Shown here piece by piece: positions 25,979 to 34,693 of a DNA stretch of 64,000 nucleotides. The position numbers and the translations under genes were made by a program. The notes under the pieces were generated by a model. That model ran no database searches, was not told where the DNA came from, and saw nothing but the letters and a program-made list of their open reading frames with translations. Source of the DNA: Emticicia sp. C21. Lineage in GTDB: Bacteria; Bacteroidota; Bacteroidia; Cytophagales; Spirosomataceae. Positions within the stretch are counted from its first letter, which is position 1; every line of letters begins with the position of its first letter. The stretch lies in NCBI RefSeq assembly GCF_003418935.1, contig NZ_QVMT01000006.1, positions 1-64,000 on the forward strand, given 5' to 3'.

Positions 25979-27217
25979 CTACTCAAAGCTTCTGATAGTG
26001 TCTGAAATAATCTCGATACAATCCCATAATTGAGATTCTGTCATTACTAAAGGTGGTGCCAGACGTATTTTATTACCATGTGTAGGTTTAGCCAATACAC
26101 CATTATCTTTCAATTTATTACAGATATCCCAGGCAAGGTCAGAATCTTCTGTTGTATCAATTAAAATAGCATTTAATAAGCCTTTGCCGCGCACTTGCGT
26201 AACAATGGTTGTTTCAACTACCAACTTCTGCATTTCCTGACGGAAGATGTTTCCTAAAAGCTCAGCATTTTCAGCCAGATTTTCCTCTTTTACCACTTTC
26301 AATGCTTCCATAGCCACTGCACAAGCCAATGGGTTACCACCATAGGTAGATCCATGCTCTCCCGGTTTCAGCGTAAGCATAATCTCATCATCTGCCAATA
26401 CTGCGGATACCGGTAAAACTCCTCCAGAAAGGGCTTTGCCCAGAATAATCATATCCGGACGAATATTGTAATGGTCAGTTGCCAATAGCTTACCTGTTCG
26501 GGCAATACCTGTCTGAATCTCGTCAGCGATGAAAAGTACATTGCTTGCTTTACACATTCTATAAGCCTCCGGTAAATACTGGTCGTCAGGTACTACAACA
26601 CCTGCTTCTCCTTGGATAGGTTCTACTATAAAGCCTGCAATATATGGATCGTTGATTAGGGCTTCTTCTAAAGCTTCTATATTGTTGTAAGGCACTATTT
26701 CAATGCCTGTCATATAAGGCCCGAATTCTTTTTTGGCTGTTGGGTCAGTAGAAGCGGAAATAACTGATAGCGTGCGCCCGTGAAAATTACCTCCGGCAAA
26801 AATTATTTTTGCTTTGTTTTCAGGAATACCCTTCACCTGATAACCCCACTTCCGGCACAATTTCATAGCTGTTTCTACTGCTTCTACGCCTGTATTCATA
26901 GGCAATACACGGTCATAACCAAAGTATTGGGTAATGTATTCTTCAAAACGACCAAGCATCGAATTATAAAATGCCCTTGAAGTAAGCGTCAGCTTTTGTG
27001 ATTGCTCAATTAAAGCATTGATGATGCGAGGATGACAATGCCCCTGATTAACCGCAGAATAAGCCGATAGAAAGTCGTAGTAACGTTTGCCTTCAACATC
27101 CCATACATACACGCCTTTGCCTTTGTCTAAAACAACAGAAAGAGGATGATAATTATGGGCTCCGTAGCGTTCTTCCAATTCAATTAGTTGTTCGCTTAAT
27201 TGAGTGTCTACTAACAT
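25979..27217 (-). CDS. rocD: Ornithine--oxo-acid aminotransferase
   Basis: PLP enzyme that moves the delta-amino group of ornithine to 2-oxoglutarate, giving glutamate semialdehyde for proline or glutamate synthesis. 412 residues from ATG 27217; an in-frame ATG 23 codons upstream adds an unusual hydrophobic tail ([11 protein letters not shown]) and is rejected. The fold-type I signature [18 protein letters not shown] precedes the PLP lysine in [31 protein letters not shown] is the typical start of ornithine transaminases. It is divergent from an Lrp regulator, a classical arrangement for amino-acid catabolism. Confidence 0.93.
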   Translation of the reverse strand: MLVDTQLSEQLIELEERYGAHNYHPLSVVLDKGKGVYVWDVEGKRYYDFLSAYSAVNQGHCHPRIINALIEQSQKLTLTSRAFYNSMLGRFEEYITQYFGYDRVLPMNTGVEAVETAMKLCRKWGYQVKGIPENKAKIIFAGGNFHGRTLSVISASTDPTAKKEFGPYMTGIEIVPYNNIEALEEALINDPYIAGFIVEPIQGEAGVVVPDDQYLPEAYRMCKASNVLFIADEIQTGIARTGKLLATDHYNIRPDMIILGKALSGGVLPVSAVLADDEIMLTLKPGEHGSTYGGNPLACAVAMEALKVVKEENLAENAELLGNIFRQEMQKLVVETTIVTQVRGKGLLNAILIDTTEDSDLAWDICNKLKDNGVLAKPTHGNKIRLAPPLVMTESQLWDCIEIISDTIRSFE

Positions 27218-27367
27218 AATTATAGTATTTAATATTTCTTTGGATACATATACGACAAAAATGTTAAAATGACTTATAATAAACAATAATTAAGTTATAT
27301 TTACTTTATTTCTAAAAAATAGGGAAAATACTGACGTATAAATAGCTAATAAAATTTACTTTGACTT

Positions 27368-27835
27368 ATGGTGAATGACGAATTTTTAGATGATTTTGAT
27401 AAACAAATTCTGATTCAACTGGAAAAAGATGGCCGGAAACCTTACTCGGAAATTGCCAAGAATCTGAACATTTCTAATACGATGGTCCATCAACGCATAG
27501 CCCGTATGAAGAAAGTAGGTATTCTAAAAGGTGCTGGAATTATTTTAGACGAACGGAAGTTAGGATATGAATGGAGCGCCTTTACAGGGATTATTCTGAA
27601 AGAAGATTCAGACTCAAAGCTGATTATTGAGGAACTTAGAAAAATACCTGAAGTTACCGAATGTTATTATATCACAGGAGAGTATACCTTATACACCCGC
27701 ATCGTTGCTAAATCGAGCGAGCATATGCGGAGGGTATTATATGATAAAATTGATAATATCAATGGCGTACTCAAAACAGAGTCGATGATTGACTTCGGGG
27801 CGGCTTTCAAACGAAATGTGAGTGTAGAACTATGA
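27368..27835 (+). CDS. Lrp/AsnC family transcriptional regulator
   Basis: 155 residues. N-terminal winged helix (about 8-60: DKQILIQLEKDGRKPYSEIAKNLNISNTMVHQRI) and C-terminal RAM effector-binding domain (about 70-150, with VTECYYITGEYTLYTRI). It is transcribed away from rocD with an 81-base A+T-rich gap from the rocD start used here, so autoregulation and control of rocD by an amino acid are likely. The sequence does not reveal the ligand. Confidence 0.93.
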   Translation: MVNDEFLDDFDKQILIQLEKDGRKPYSEIAKNLNISNTMVHQRIARMKKVGILKGAGIILDERKLGYEWSAFTGIILKEDSDSKLIIEELRKIPEVTECYYITGEYTLYTRIVAKSSEHMRRVLYDKIDNINGVLKTESMIDFGAAFKRNVSVEL

Positions 27836-27892
27836 TAGTCCAATAGGTAAGTTTTGCCAAATAAAATTTGCTTAGTCTATTGATTATGTGGG

Positions 27893-27923
27893 TTGTACAA
27901 TACAAAAACAAATATTAATTTTG
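27893..27923 (+). promoter_or_regulatory. Promoter of the cysteine desulfurase gene
   Basis: TTG (27893-27895), 20 bases, then TAATTTTG (27916-27923) fits the Bacteroidota promoter consensus. The start codon follows 16 bases after the box, giving a very short untranslated leader. Confidence 0.65.
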
Positions 27924-27939
27924 TAGAAACAAATTAACA

Positions 27940-29097
27940 ATGCCTCGTATATATCTTGATAATGCCGCCACTACTCGTCTTGACGACGAAGTTCTGCAGG
28001 CCATGTTACCCCTGATGACGGAAAATTTCGGGAACCCCTCTTCTATCCATGCGCATGGTCGACAGGTGCGTTCTGCTATAGAGAGAGCCCGTAAAACTAT
28101 CGCTACTTTACTGAGTGCATCGCCGTCAGAAATTTTCTTTACATCGGGTGGAACCGAGGCAGATAATACCGCCATTACCTGCAGTATTGATACCTATCAG
28201 TTGAAACATGCGATTACTTCACCAACTGAGCATCATGCTGTTTTACATACACTGGAACATCTGGCAAAGCAGGGGATTATTGAGTTAAGCTATGTAAAAC
28301 TCAACGAAAAAGGCCAGGTAGATGTGGCTCATCTGGAAGAACTATTGCGCACTAAACCACGTACTTTGGTGTCATTAATGCACGGCAATAATGAGATTGG
28401 TAACCTGATAGATTTAAAGCAAATAAGCGAAATATGCAAGAAATATAATGCGATTTTCCATTCTGATACTGTTCAGACAATGGGACATTATACTCATAAT
28501 CTGCAGGATTTAAACATTGATTTCATAGTAGGAGCGGCACATAAATTTCATGGCCCTAAGGGGGTAGGTTTCTTGTATATCAATGCCAATAACAAGATTC
28601 ATCCGTTTATTCATGGCGGCTCACAGGAGCGTAATATGCGTGGAGGTACAGAGAATGTGTATGGAATTGTAGGGATGGCAAAGGCTCTTGAAATTGCTTA
28701 CCGGGATATGGAAGCCCACCAGAATCATATCAAAGGACTAAAAACCAGAATGATTGAAAAACTGACAGCCAATATTCCGGGTATTACTTTCAACGGAGAT
28801 TCGGCTAATGTAGACAACAGCCTTTATACAGTACTGAGCGTAAGTTTCCCGCCAAGTTCAGATAACGATATGCTATTGTTTAATCTGGATATAGCGCAGA
28901 TTTCTTGTTCGAGTGGCAGTGCCTGTTCAAGCGGTACAGATGTGGGTTCCCATGTTTTAGGAGCGTTAAATGTACACCCTGACAGAGGCAATGTTCGTTT
29001 TTCTTTCGGGAAATATAACACGGAAGAAGAAATTGATAAAGTGATAGATGTTCTGACAGAGATATATGCTAAGAAAGTACTAGCCCCTAACCCCTAA
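27940..29097 (+). CDS. Cysteine desulfurase (NifS/IscS type)
   Basis: Transfers sulfur from cysteine to an acceptor for Fe-S clusters or thiolated tRNA. 385 residues of the class V aminotransferase fold. LDNAATTRLDDEVL opens the protein, GNPSSIHAHG is the conserved loop, and the PLP lysine is in GAAHKFHGPKGVG. The active-site loop SCSSGSACSSGT carries the nucleophilic Cys. The group I/IscS-like motif and length fit NifS more than SufS. No iscU, sufE or other cluster gene lies beside it, so the partner is unknown. Confidence 0.93.
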   Translation: MPRIYLDNAATTRLDDEVLQAMLPLMTENFGNPSSIHAHGRQVRSAIERARKTIATLLSASPSEIFFTSGGTEADNTAITCSIDTYQLKHAITSPTEHHAVLHTLEHLAKQGIIELSYVKLNEKGQVDVAHLEELLRTKPRTLVSLMHGNNEIGNLIDLKQISEICKKYNAIFHSDTVQTMGHYTHNLQDLNIDFIVGAAHKFHGPKGVGFLYINANNKIHPFIHGGSQERNMRGGTENVYGIVGMAKALEIAYRDMEAHQNHIKGLKTRMIEKLTANIPGITFNGDSANVDNSLYTVLSVSFPPSSDNDMLLFNLDIAQISCSSGSACSSGTDVGSHVLGALNVHPDRGNVRFSFGKYNTEEEIDKVIDVLTEIYAKKVLAPNP

Positions 29098-29122
29098 AGG
29101 GGACAAAACAACTTTGAAATGG

Positions 29123-29150
29123 AAAAGGGGCTTTTTCAGAAACCCCTTAT
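29123..29150. terminator. Hairpin between convergent genes
   Basis: AAGGGG (29125-29130) and CCCCTT (29143-29148) form a stem around CTTTTTCAGAAA, with A runs before and T-rich sequence after. It ends csd transcription and probably that of the minus-strand gene as well. A separate CCCCTAA-type G/C run sits at the csd stop (29084-29101). Confidence 0.55.
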
Positions 29151-29154
29151 TCAT

Positions 29155-29811
29155 TTATAGAGTATTATAATAATTAACAACTGCAGCAACTGAGGCGTCT
29201 TCTTTAAAGTTTGTTTTGTTATCTTTAATATATTGTTCTACTTCTGCGGATTTATCACTCAGAGCTGCGATAATTGCCTTCTTGTCTCTTTTTACTTTGG
29301 TATAAGTACCATCGCTCTTTAACAGATAATAATTGGTATTTTCACCAAATGTTCTGGTTATACTAGCGGAATTATAACCTTTACTCTCTCTGATTACTTT
29401 CTTGGTTTTCTTCAGAAACTTTACTTTCTTTCCATCACTCAATACTTCAAAATAGGGGTCTTTTTCAGTCTCTTTTATTTCAGGAACCGTAATAAAACTC
29501 ATAGCTACGTTATTAGGATAGAGCATAAAAGATTTCACAAGTGAAGTAAAACCCATATCAGCCCCATTTTTTCCTTTGAAAAAAACGATTCCTTCAACTT
29601 GATCATATTTCAGGTCAAGGTCTTTATGAGCTTTCCCATCAGCTAATATTACTTCGCCCTTGGTCCAGTTTTCAAAAATATAGGGTGTCCCTACCATGTC
29701 AACATATTTACTCGTCAATAACGGTTTACCACTTACATCCTGCATATAGTATTGAGCTTGAGCAGCCAGACAGGCAAGAAAAAGAGAAACGCACAAAATA
29801 GTTTTGTTCAT
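29155..29811 (-). CDS. Exported protein of unknown function
   Basis: 218 residues with a signal peptide (1-20, ending QAQ). No family is recognised. The mature part alternates strands and charged loops (for example YFEVLSDGKKVKFLKKTKK, YYLLKSDGTYTKVKRDKK) and has a Lys-rich C terminus. It is the gene after the first SusC/SusD pair but is separated from it by a terminator hairpin, so a functional link is not supported. A periplasmic or surface role is likely. Confidence 0.6.
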   Translation of the reverse strand: MNKTILCVSLFLACLAAQAQYYMQDVSGKPLLTSKYVDMVGTPYIFENWTKGEVILADGKAHKDLDLKYDQVEGIVFFKGKNGADMGFTSLVKSFMLYPNNVAMSFITVPEIKETEKDPYFEVLSDGKKVKFLKKTKKVIRESKGYNSASITRTFGENTNYYLLKSDGTYTKVKRDKKAIIAALSDKSAEVEQYIKDNKTNFKEDASVAAVVNYYNTL

Positions 29812-29873
29812 AGTCAGAATAGTTTTAGCAAATATAATGATGAATAACGATGAGTCGAGTGCTAAAGGTATAA

Positions 29874-29905
29874 AAAAGCCCGACTTAAAAATAAGCCGGG
29901 CTTTT
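29874..29905 (-). terminator. Terminator after SusD-1
   Basis: A 14-bp stem (AAAAGCCCGACTTA with TAAGCCGGGCTTTT) with one A-C mismatch and a four-base loop, 15 bases beyond the minus-strand SusD stop, with A/T runs on both sides. Confidence 0.75.
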
Positions 29906-29920
29906 GTTCAAAAAACCAGA

Positions 29921-31318
29921 TTAATATCCAGGATTTTGTGAAATATTTGGATTAGCATTTCTTTCAGTCTGAGGTATTGGCCCAATTCTGAAATTGCTAG
30001 TATAAGGAACATTTCTGATTTGGTATTTACCACCTACACGAACGATGTCTCTTTTCAAACGGTTCAAATCAAAGAATCTGTCACCTTCAAAAGCTAATTC
30101 TTTTCTACGTTCAGTAATGATGTCTTCAATTAAAGTAGCACCAGTAGAAGCATAAACAAAGCCCGGGTCTCTTTGTGCAATCAAAGCGTTGAGATATTTC
30201 AAAGCATCTGTTTCTTTGTTTGTACGTGCCGCTGATTCAGCTGCAATTAAATATACTTCTGATAAACGAAGCACTTTTTTATCGTCTCTGTCACCCGCTA
30301 CGTTTTGATATTTATTTACAATGTAAGCTGGGTTTTCAGCTTGTGCTCTTGAACCAATTGTGATTAGTTTTTTTCTAACATCAGTATCTGAATATAGTTT
30401 ATATAACTCTTCGTTAGCCAATAAATCGCCGTAACCAGCCTGGTTGTAGATATATCCTAGTTCATCAGTACCTACGTTCAAAGTAGCATCAGCCGATACT
30501 TCAAATAAAGTTTCGGTTTTAACAGTACTAGTGTTTGAAGCAGGAGATGCCCAGTAAGCGGCTACTTTGTCTGCAGTTACTAGCGTGAAACCACTGCTAT
30601 TGATTACTTCGGTAGAATAAGTCAATGCTTTGTCATAATCACCCTGGTAGAAACTAACTTTAGCTGCTAAAGCACGAGCAGCAAATTTAGAGAATCTTGC
30701 AGAACCAGTATACTCAGTCATTGAAGTATAAGCCTTGTCTAAATCAGACTGAATTTGTGTATATACTTCCTGTACAGTATTACGTTTTGGCTTCAATGTC
30801 GGGTCATAATGCAATACAATAGGTACTCCTTCCGATGCTAATTCACCAGATTTTGAAAAGCTGCGGACCAGGTTGAAATACAACAGAGCTCTGATAGCAT
30901 AAGCTTCACCTTTTATCTGATTTACGTTCGCATTTTCAGTCAATTTTGCATCAATGATGTTGTTTGCTCTCAAAATAGCAGTATAGGCATTGTTCCAGTA
31001 ACCTTCATAATCAGCATTCGCTGTAGTAATTACGTATTGGTCGAATGCAAAATATCTACCAGAGTTTCTTGACGAAAGAAACACGTTGTCGGCACCTAAA
31101 TCTCCGATAACCGGAATAGTGCGACCAAACAAGTTTGCACTTCTTAATTGTGCATAAGTTCCTCTCAAAGCTACTAGTAAGTCAGCTTCTGTAGAAACAG
31201 CCACTTCATTCGGAACCTGGGTATATGGAGATAGTTCTAAGAAAGAATCCTTACAAGAAGAAAGAAAACTTGTAATAAGAACTCCCAAGATTACTATTTT
31301 ATGATTAAATCTTTTCAT
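29921..31318 (-). CDS. SusD/RagB-family lipoprotein (pair 1)
   Basis: 465-residue outer-membrane lipoprotein with lipobox LSSC (Cys22). It caps a SusC porin and binds the ligand. N-terminal FLELSPYTQVPNEVAVSTEAD and central GEAYAIRALLYFNLVR are hallmark SusD segments; the C-terminal region has EVYLIAAESAARTNK and ERRKELAFEGDRFFDLNRL. This is the classical SusD type (starch-utilisation fold), unlike the other two SusD proteins here, which resemble SusD-like_2. It lies 23 bases after its SusC. Confidence 0.92.
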   Translation of the reverse strand: MKRFNHKIVILGVLITSFLSSCKDSFLELSPYTQVPNEVAVSTEADLLVALRGTYAQLRSANLFGRTIPVIGDLGADNVFLSSRNSGRYFAFDQYVITTANADYEGYWNNAYTAILRANNIIDAKLTENANVNQIKGEAYAIRALLYFNLVRSFSKSGELASEGVPIVLHYDPTLKPKRNTVQEVYTQIQSDLDKAYTSMTEYTGSARFSKFAARALAAKVSFYQGDYDKALTYSTEVINSSGFTLVTADKVAAYWASPASNTSTVKTETLFEVSADATLNVGTDELGYIYNQAGYGDLLANEELYKLYSDTDVRKKLITIGSRAQAENPAYIVNKYQNVAGDRDDKKVLRLSEVYLIAAESAARTNKETDALKYLNALIAQRDPGFVYASTGATLIEDIITERRKELAFEGDRFFDLNRLKRDIVRVGGKYQIRNVPYTSNFRIGPIPQTERNANPNISQNPGY

Positions 31319-31341
31319 GATAATTCTTTAGAAATTGTGTA

Positions 31342-34300
31342 TTAAAACGCGACTTGTAAACCACCTGTAAACGTTTTTGGAAGATAGATCTCTAAGTTCG
31401 TAGAACTATTGATATAAGTCTCTGGGTCATAAGGTAAGTTTTTGTCTTTCACCCATGTCCAAAGATTGCTTCCTCTTACGTATAATTTCACATTGCTCAA
31501 TTTCACTTTCGAAACTATATTTGATGGTAAGGTATAACCCAATGAGATGTCTCTTAAACGGATGTAATCGCCAGCATATAAATATCTGCTAGATAATGAG
31601 TTAGACGCACTAGCTCCACCATAAACGTATTTCGGTACATTAGTGATGTCGCCAGGTTTTTGCCATCTTTGTAACTGGATAGCCACTCTGTTGAAGGTTG
31701 CATTGTACCCATCACTTTGTGTATAGTTAGCCCAGTTATCGCGTACCATGTTTCCGAAGTTATAGTAGAACAAGAAATCAAGGCTCAGACCTTTGTAAGA
31801 GAAAGTAGAGCTAAAGCTACCAAATGCTTTCGGAGTAGCCGAACCTACAATCTGTTGTTTGGCGTTGTTAAGAATGCTGGTTGTTTCAGTGCGAGATTCG
31901 TCAATATACCATAACGGAGCACCATTAGCCGGATTAACACCTGCCCATGCTCTTACATAGTATGATTGGTAATCTTCGCCTACTCTTCTTATAAACGGAG
32001 AAACTACCTGATCTGCGTTATTAACTAGCGCTAAAATTTTATTTTTGTTCAAAGCAATATTGAAAGCGGCATCCCATGTGAAATCACCTGCAATAACTGG
32101 TGTACCAGAAACAGAAATTTCAATACCTTGGTTTTGTAGTGAACCAATGTTGTTTTTGAAGCTTGTGAATCCGGTTGTTCTTGATAATGGTTCATCCAAC
32201 AATAGATTTGTTGTTTTTCTTGTATACCACTCAAAAGTTAAATTCAAGCGTTTTTTCAACAAAGTCGCGTCAAAACCAATATCAAATGGACGGTTTTCTT
32301 CCCAGGTAAGATTTACGTTACCTACAGCGTTAGGACCACTACCAGTTGCACCTAAGTAGTTAAATCCGGCACCGTATGCATAAGTTGGCTGCCAGTCATA
32401 ATCACCAATTGCAGCATTACCATTCACACCATAAGAAGCTCTTAATTTCAATTGATCAATGAAGGTAATATCTGTCATGAAAGATTCTTTGTGGATATTC
32501 CACGCACCGCCTACCGACCAGAAATTACCATATCTGTTATTGCTACCAAATCTTGAAGAACCATCTCTACGGAAACTACCTGATAAAACGTATTTGTTTT
32601 GTACAGAGAAGTTAGCCATTGCTAATGCTGAAGAAAAAGAATAGTCGCTGTTTGATCCAACTGCCGAGTTATAAACCGAACCAGCCGAAGGAACAGTAAT
32701 GTTTATATTTGAAGGCAAACCATAAGCTGTTACACTTGAGGTAAACAACTGAGATTTTTGTGCTTCATAACCTGCAATCACATTCAACACATAATCATCA
32801 TTTTTAGTAATATCCCAGGTATAGTCAGCTAAGTTTGTCCAAACCCAGTTGAAATAACGTGTATAGAATCTGTATGAACGACCACCATCATTTCTACCAT
32901 CACCATGGAATGGGTTATTGTAGGCATCTTCTTCGTAGTTATTATAGTCAAGACCAATTTTTGAAGAGATTTTCAAATCTCTTAAAACCTGATACTCTAG
33001 AGAAGCTGTAGTAATACCTTTTAAACCACTTGTTTTTCTTTTATCCATTGAGGCAATGGCTACCGGATTGAAAAGTGCACCTGCAGGAAAATCCGGGCCA
33101 CTGATATTTGGTGTTCCGTCAGCATTTCTTGGAGAATAAGAAGGTAACAAGAAATAAGCATTTAATACAGGATTAGCAAATAAACCACCTGCACTAGGGC
33201 CTTTCTGACCTGTAGAAGAAAGCATAATGTTTGCTTTTAAGGTCAATTTATCAGTGATTTTATTAGTCAGGTTCATGTTACCGGTGTAACGATTGAACAA
33301 AGACTGAATAACTGTACCTTCTTGTTTAAAATAACCACCAGAGAAATAGAACTGAGTTTTTTCATTACCACCACTCGCCGAAAGGTTATACTGTTGTTGT
33401 GTACCTGTGCGGGTAACTTCATCTAACCAGTTTGTATTAACACCATTGTTGGTTCTGAAGTTTTGGTCTACTAATGCTTGCGCTTCGGTTAAGTTAGCTG
33501 CCTGACCACCATTTACCAAACCTTCCGCTGTTAATTCGCGCCATTCTGATGAAGTCAACGGGCGGTTAGCATCGCTTAAATAAGCAATATCAGCTACCCC
33601 AACCTCAGTGTCGAAACGGATTCTGGTTTTTCCGGCTTTACCTTTTTTGGTAGTAATTAAGATTACACCATTCGCTGCACGAGAACCATAGATTGAGGCA
33701 GAGGCTGCATCTTTCAATACCGTTACACTTTCAATATCGTTAGGATTAATACCTGCTAAAGCATTGGCAGTAGTTGTATTTCTTGTTAAATCCCCAGAGT
33801 TGATTGGAATACCGTCAACTACATATAATGGATCAGAACCAGCGGTCATCGAACCAATACCACGGATACGGATATTCTGAACTGAACCTGGTTGACCAGA
33901 ACCACCTGCTGACTGCAAACCTGCTACACGGCCTTGAATCGCCTTATCAACAGAAGTAAATGGTGTATTCTCAATTTTTTCAGAGTTTACTACACCGACT
34001 GCACCTGTTTTCTTAATAGAAGAGGTTGTTCCGTAGCCGATTACAATGGCTTCGGCCAATTCCTGAGCATCAGAAGCTAATTGTACATCGATCACTGTGC
34101 GGTTGTTTATCTGAACTTGTTGGGTAACAAAGCCGATAAAACTGAATGTAAGAGTTGCGTTGCCTGGTACTGTGATGCTGTAAACACCTTCTGCATTTGT
34201 TGTTGTACCTTTAGTAGAGCCTTTTAGGGTAACACTTACACCCGGAAGAGCAGAACCATCGTCAGATGATGTAACCTTGCCGGATATAGTTTTGTCTTGT

Positions 34301-34362
34301 GCAAATACTTGGACGCTCCAAAACAATACCAATAGAAGACTTGGTAGAAGAGATTTCCTCAT
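31342..34362 (-). CDS. SusC/RagA-type TonB-linked outer-membrane transporter (pair 1)
   Basis: 1006 residues. A signal peptide (1-21, ending FAQ) is followed by a CarboxypepD-like domain (SGKVTSSDDGSALPGVSV at about 26-100), the TonB-dependent plug with VNSEKIENTPFTSVDKAIQG and the conserved SIYGSRAANGVILITTKKG, and a beta-barrel that ends in the aromatic FTGGLQVAF. Imports polymers or peptides through the outer membrane with SusD as lid, driven by TonB. The ligand is unknown: no polysaccharide-degrading enzyme sits next to it. A candidate promoter (34429-34460) and a perfect palindrome lie upstream. Confidence 0.94.
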   Translation of the reverse strand: MRKSLLPSLLLVLFWSVQVFAQDKTISGKVTSSDDGSALPGVSVTLKGSTKGTTTNAEGVYSITVPGNATLTFSFIGFVTQQVQINNRTVIDVQLASDAQELAEAIVIGYGTTSSIKKTGAVGVVNSEKIENTPFTSVDKAIQGRVAGLQSAGGSGQPGSVQNIRIRGIGSMTAGSDPLYVVDGIPINSGDLTRNTTTANALAGINPNDIESVTVLKDAASASIYGSRAANGVILITTKKGKAGKTRIRFDTEVGVADIAYLSDANRPLTSSEWRELTAEGLVNGGQAANLTEAQALVDQNFRTNNGVNTNWLDEVTRTGTQQQYNLSASGGNEKTQFYFSGGYFKQEGTVIQSLFNRYTGNMNLTNKITDKLTLKANIMLSSTGQKGPSAGGLFANPVLNAYFLLPSYSPRNADGTPNISGPDFPAGALFNPVAIASMDKRKTSGLKGITTASLEYQVLRDLKISSKIGLDYNNYEEDAYNNPFHGDGRNDGGRSYRFYTRYFNWVWTNLADYTWDITKNDDYVLNVIAGYEAQKSQLFTSSVTAYGLPSNINITVPSAGSVYNSAVGSNSDYSFSSALAMANFSVQNKYVLSGSFRRDGSSRFGSNNRYGNFWSVGGAWNIHKESFMTDITFIDQLKLRASYGVNGNAAIGDYDWQPTYAYGAGFNYLGATGSGPNAVGNVNLTWEENRPFDIGFDATLLKKRLNLTFEWYTRKTTNLLLDEPLSRTTGFTSFKNNIGSLQNQGIEISVSGTPVIAGDFTWDAAFNIALNKNKILALVNNADQVVSPFIRRVGEDYQSYYVRAWAGVNPANGAPLWYIDESRTETTSILNNAKQQIVGSATPKAFGSFSSTFSYKGLSLDFLFYYNFGNMVRDNWANYTQSDGYNATFNRVAIQLQRWQKPGDITNVPKYVYGGASASNSLSSRYLYAGDYIRLRDISLGYTLPSNIVSKVKLSNVKLYVRGSNLWTWVKDKNLPYDPETYINSSTNLEIYLPKTFTGGLQVAF

Positions 34363-34428
34363 AATCGTTTGTTTGGTTTTTAGTTTGTTTTTACTAGAAT
34401 AAATACCCTTGTGAGAGTATTCTTTTTA

Positions 34429-34460
34429 CAAAAATAATGGAGAGAAAATTCAAAAAACAA
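34429..34460 (-). promoter_or_regulatory. Candidate promoter of SusC-1
   Basis: On the minus strand TTG (34460-34458), 21 bases, then TATTTTTG (34436-34429) approximates the Bacteroidota consensus, about 66 bases before the SusC start. Confidence 0.5.
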
Positions 34461-34503
34461 CAGTTTTTTTTAAAAAAAGGCAAGAAAAACTTTGAATATT
34501 TTT

Positions 34504-34537
34504 AATAAAATACAAAAAAATGTTTTTGTATTTTATT
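34504..34537. repeat. Perfect 15-bp A+T inverted repeat upstream of SusC-1
   Basis: AATAAAATACAAAAA (34504-34518) and TTTTTGTATTTTATT (34523-34537) flank a four-base loop, in the 331-base gap before SusC-1, about 45 bases upstream of the candidate promoter. The rest of the gap holds the SusD-2 terminator and low-complexity A/T. A regulator operator or a weak terminator are both possible. Confidence 0.5.
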
Positions 34538-34642
34538 GATTATAAGTTGCTTATGAAATTGAAATTGTGTATTTTTTTTAGTTAGAATATTTGGCTATTG
34601 TGGGCATTAATTTTTTCTGAAATACGGGCTTAAAAACAAAAA

Positions 34643-34662
34643 AGGCAGCCTAATGACTGCCT
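34643..34662 (-). terminator. Terminator after SusD-2
   Basis: A six-bp stem AGGCAG/CTGCCT with an eight-base loop, followed on the minus strand by TTTTTTG, 31 bases beyond the SusD-2 stop. Confidence 0.75.
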
Positions 34663-34693
34663 CTTTGCGATATATGTGTTTCGGTAATTATGC

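Noticed and set aside
27218-27286. Upstream ATG for rocD
   Set aside because: It adds a hydrophobic extension not seen in ornithine transaminases; the ATG at 27217 matches the family start.
31554-32359. Short frames inside the SusC genes
   Set aside because: They follow the codon pattern of the long transporter frame in other phases and have no start context.
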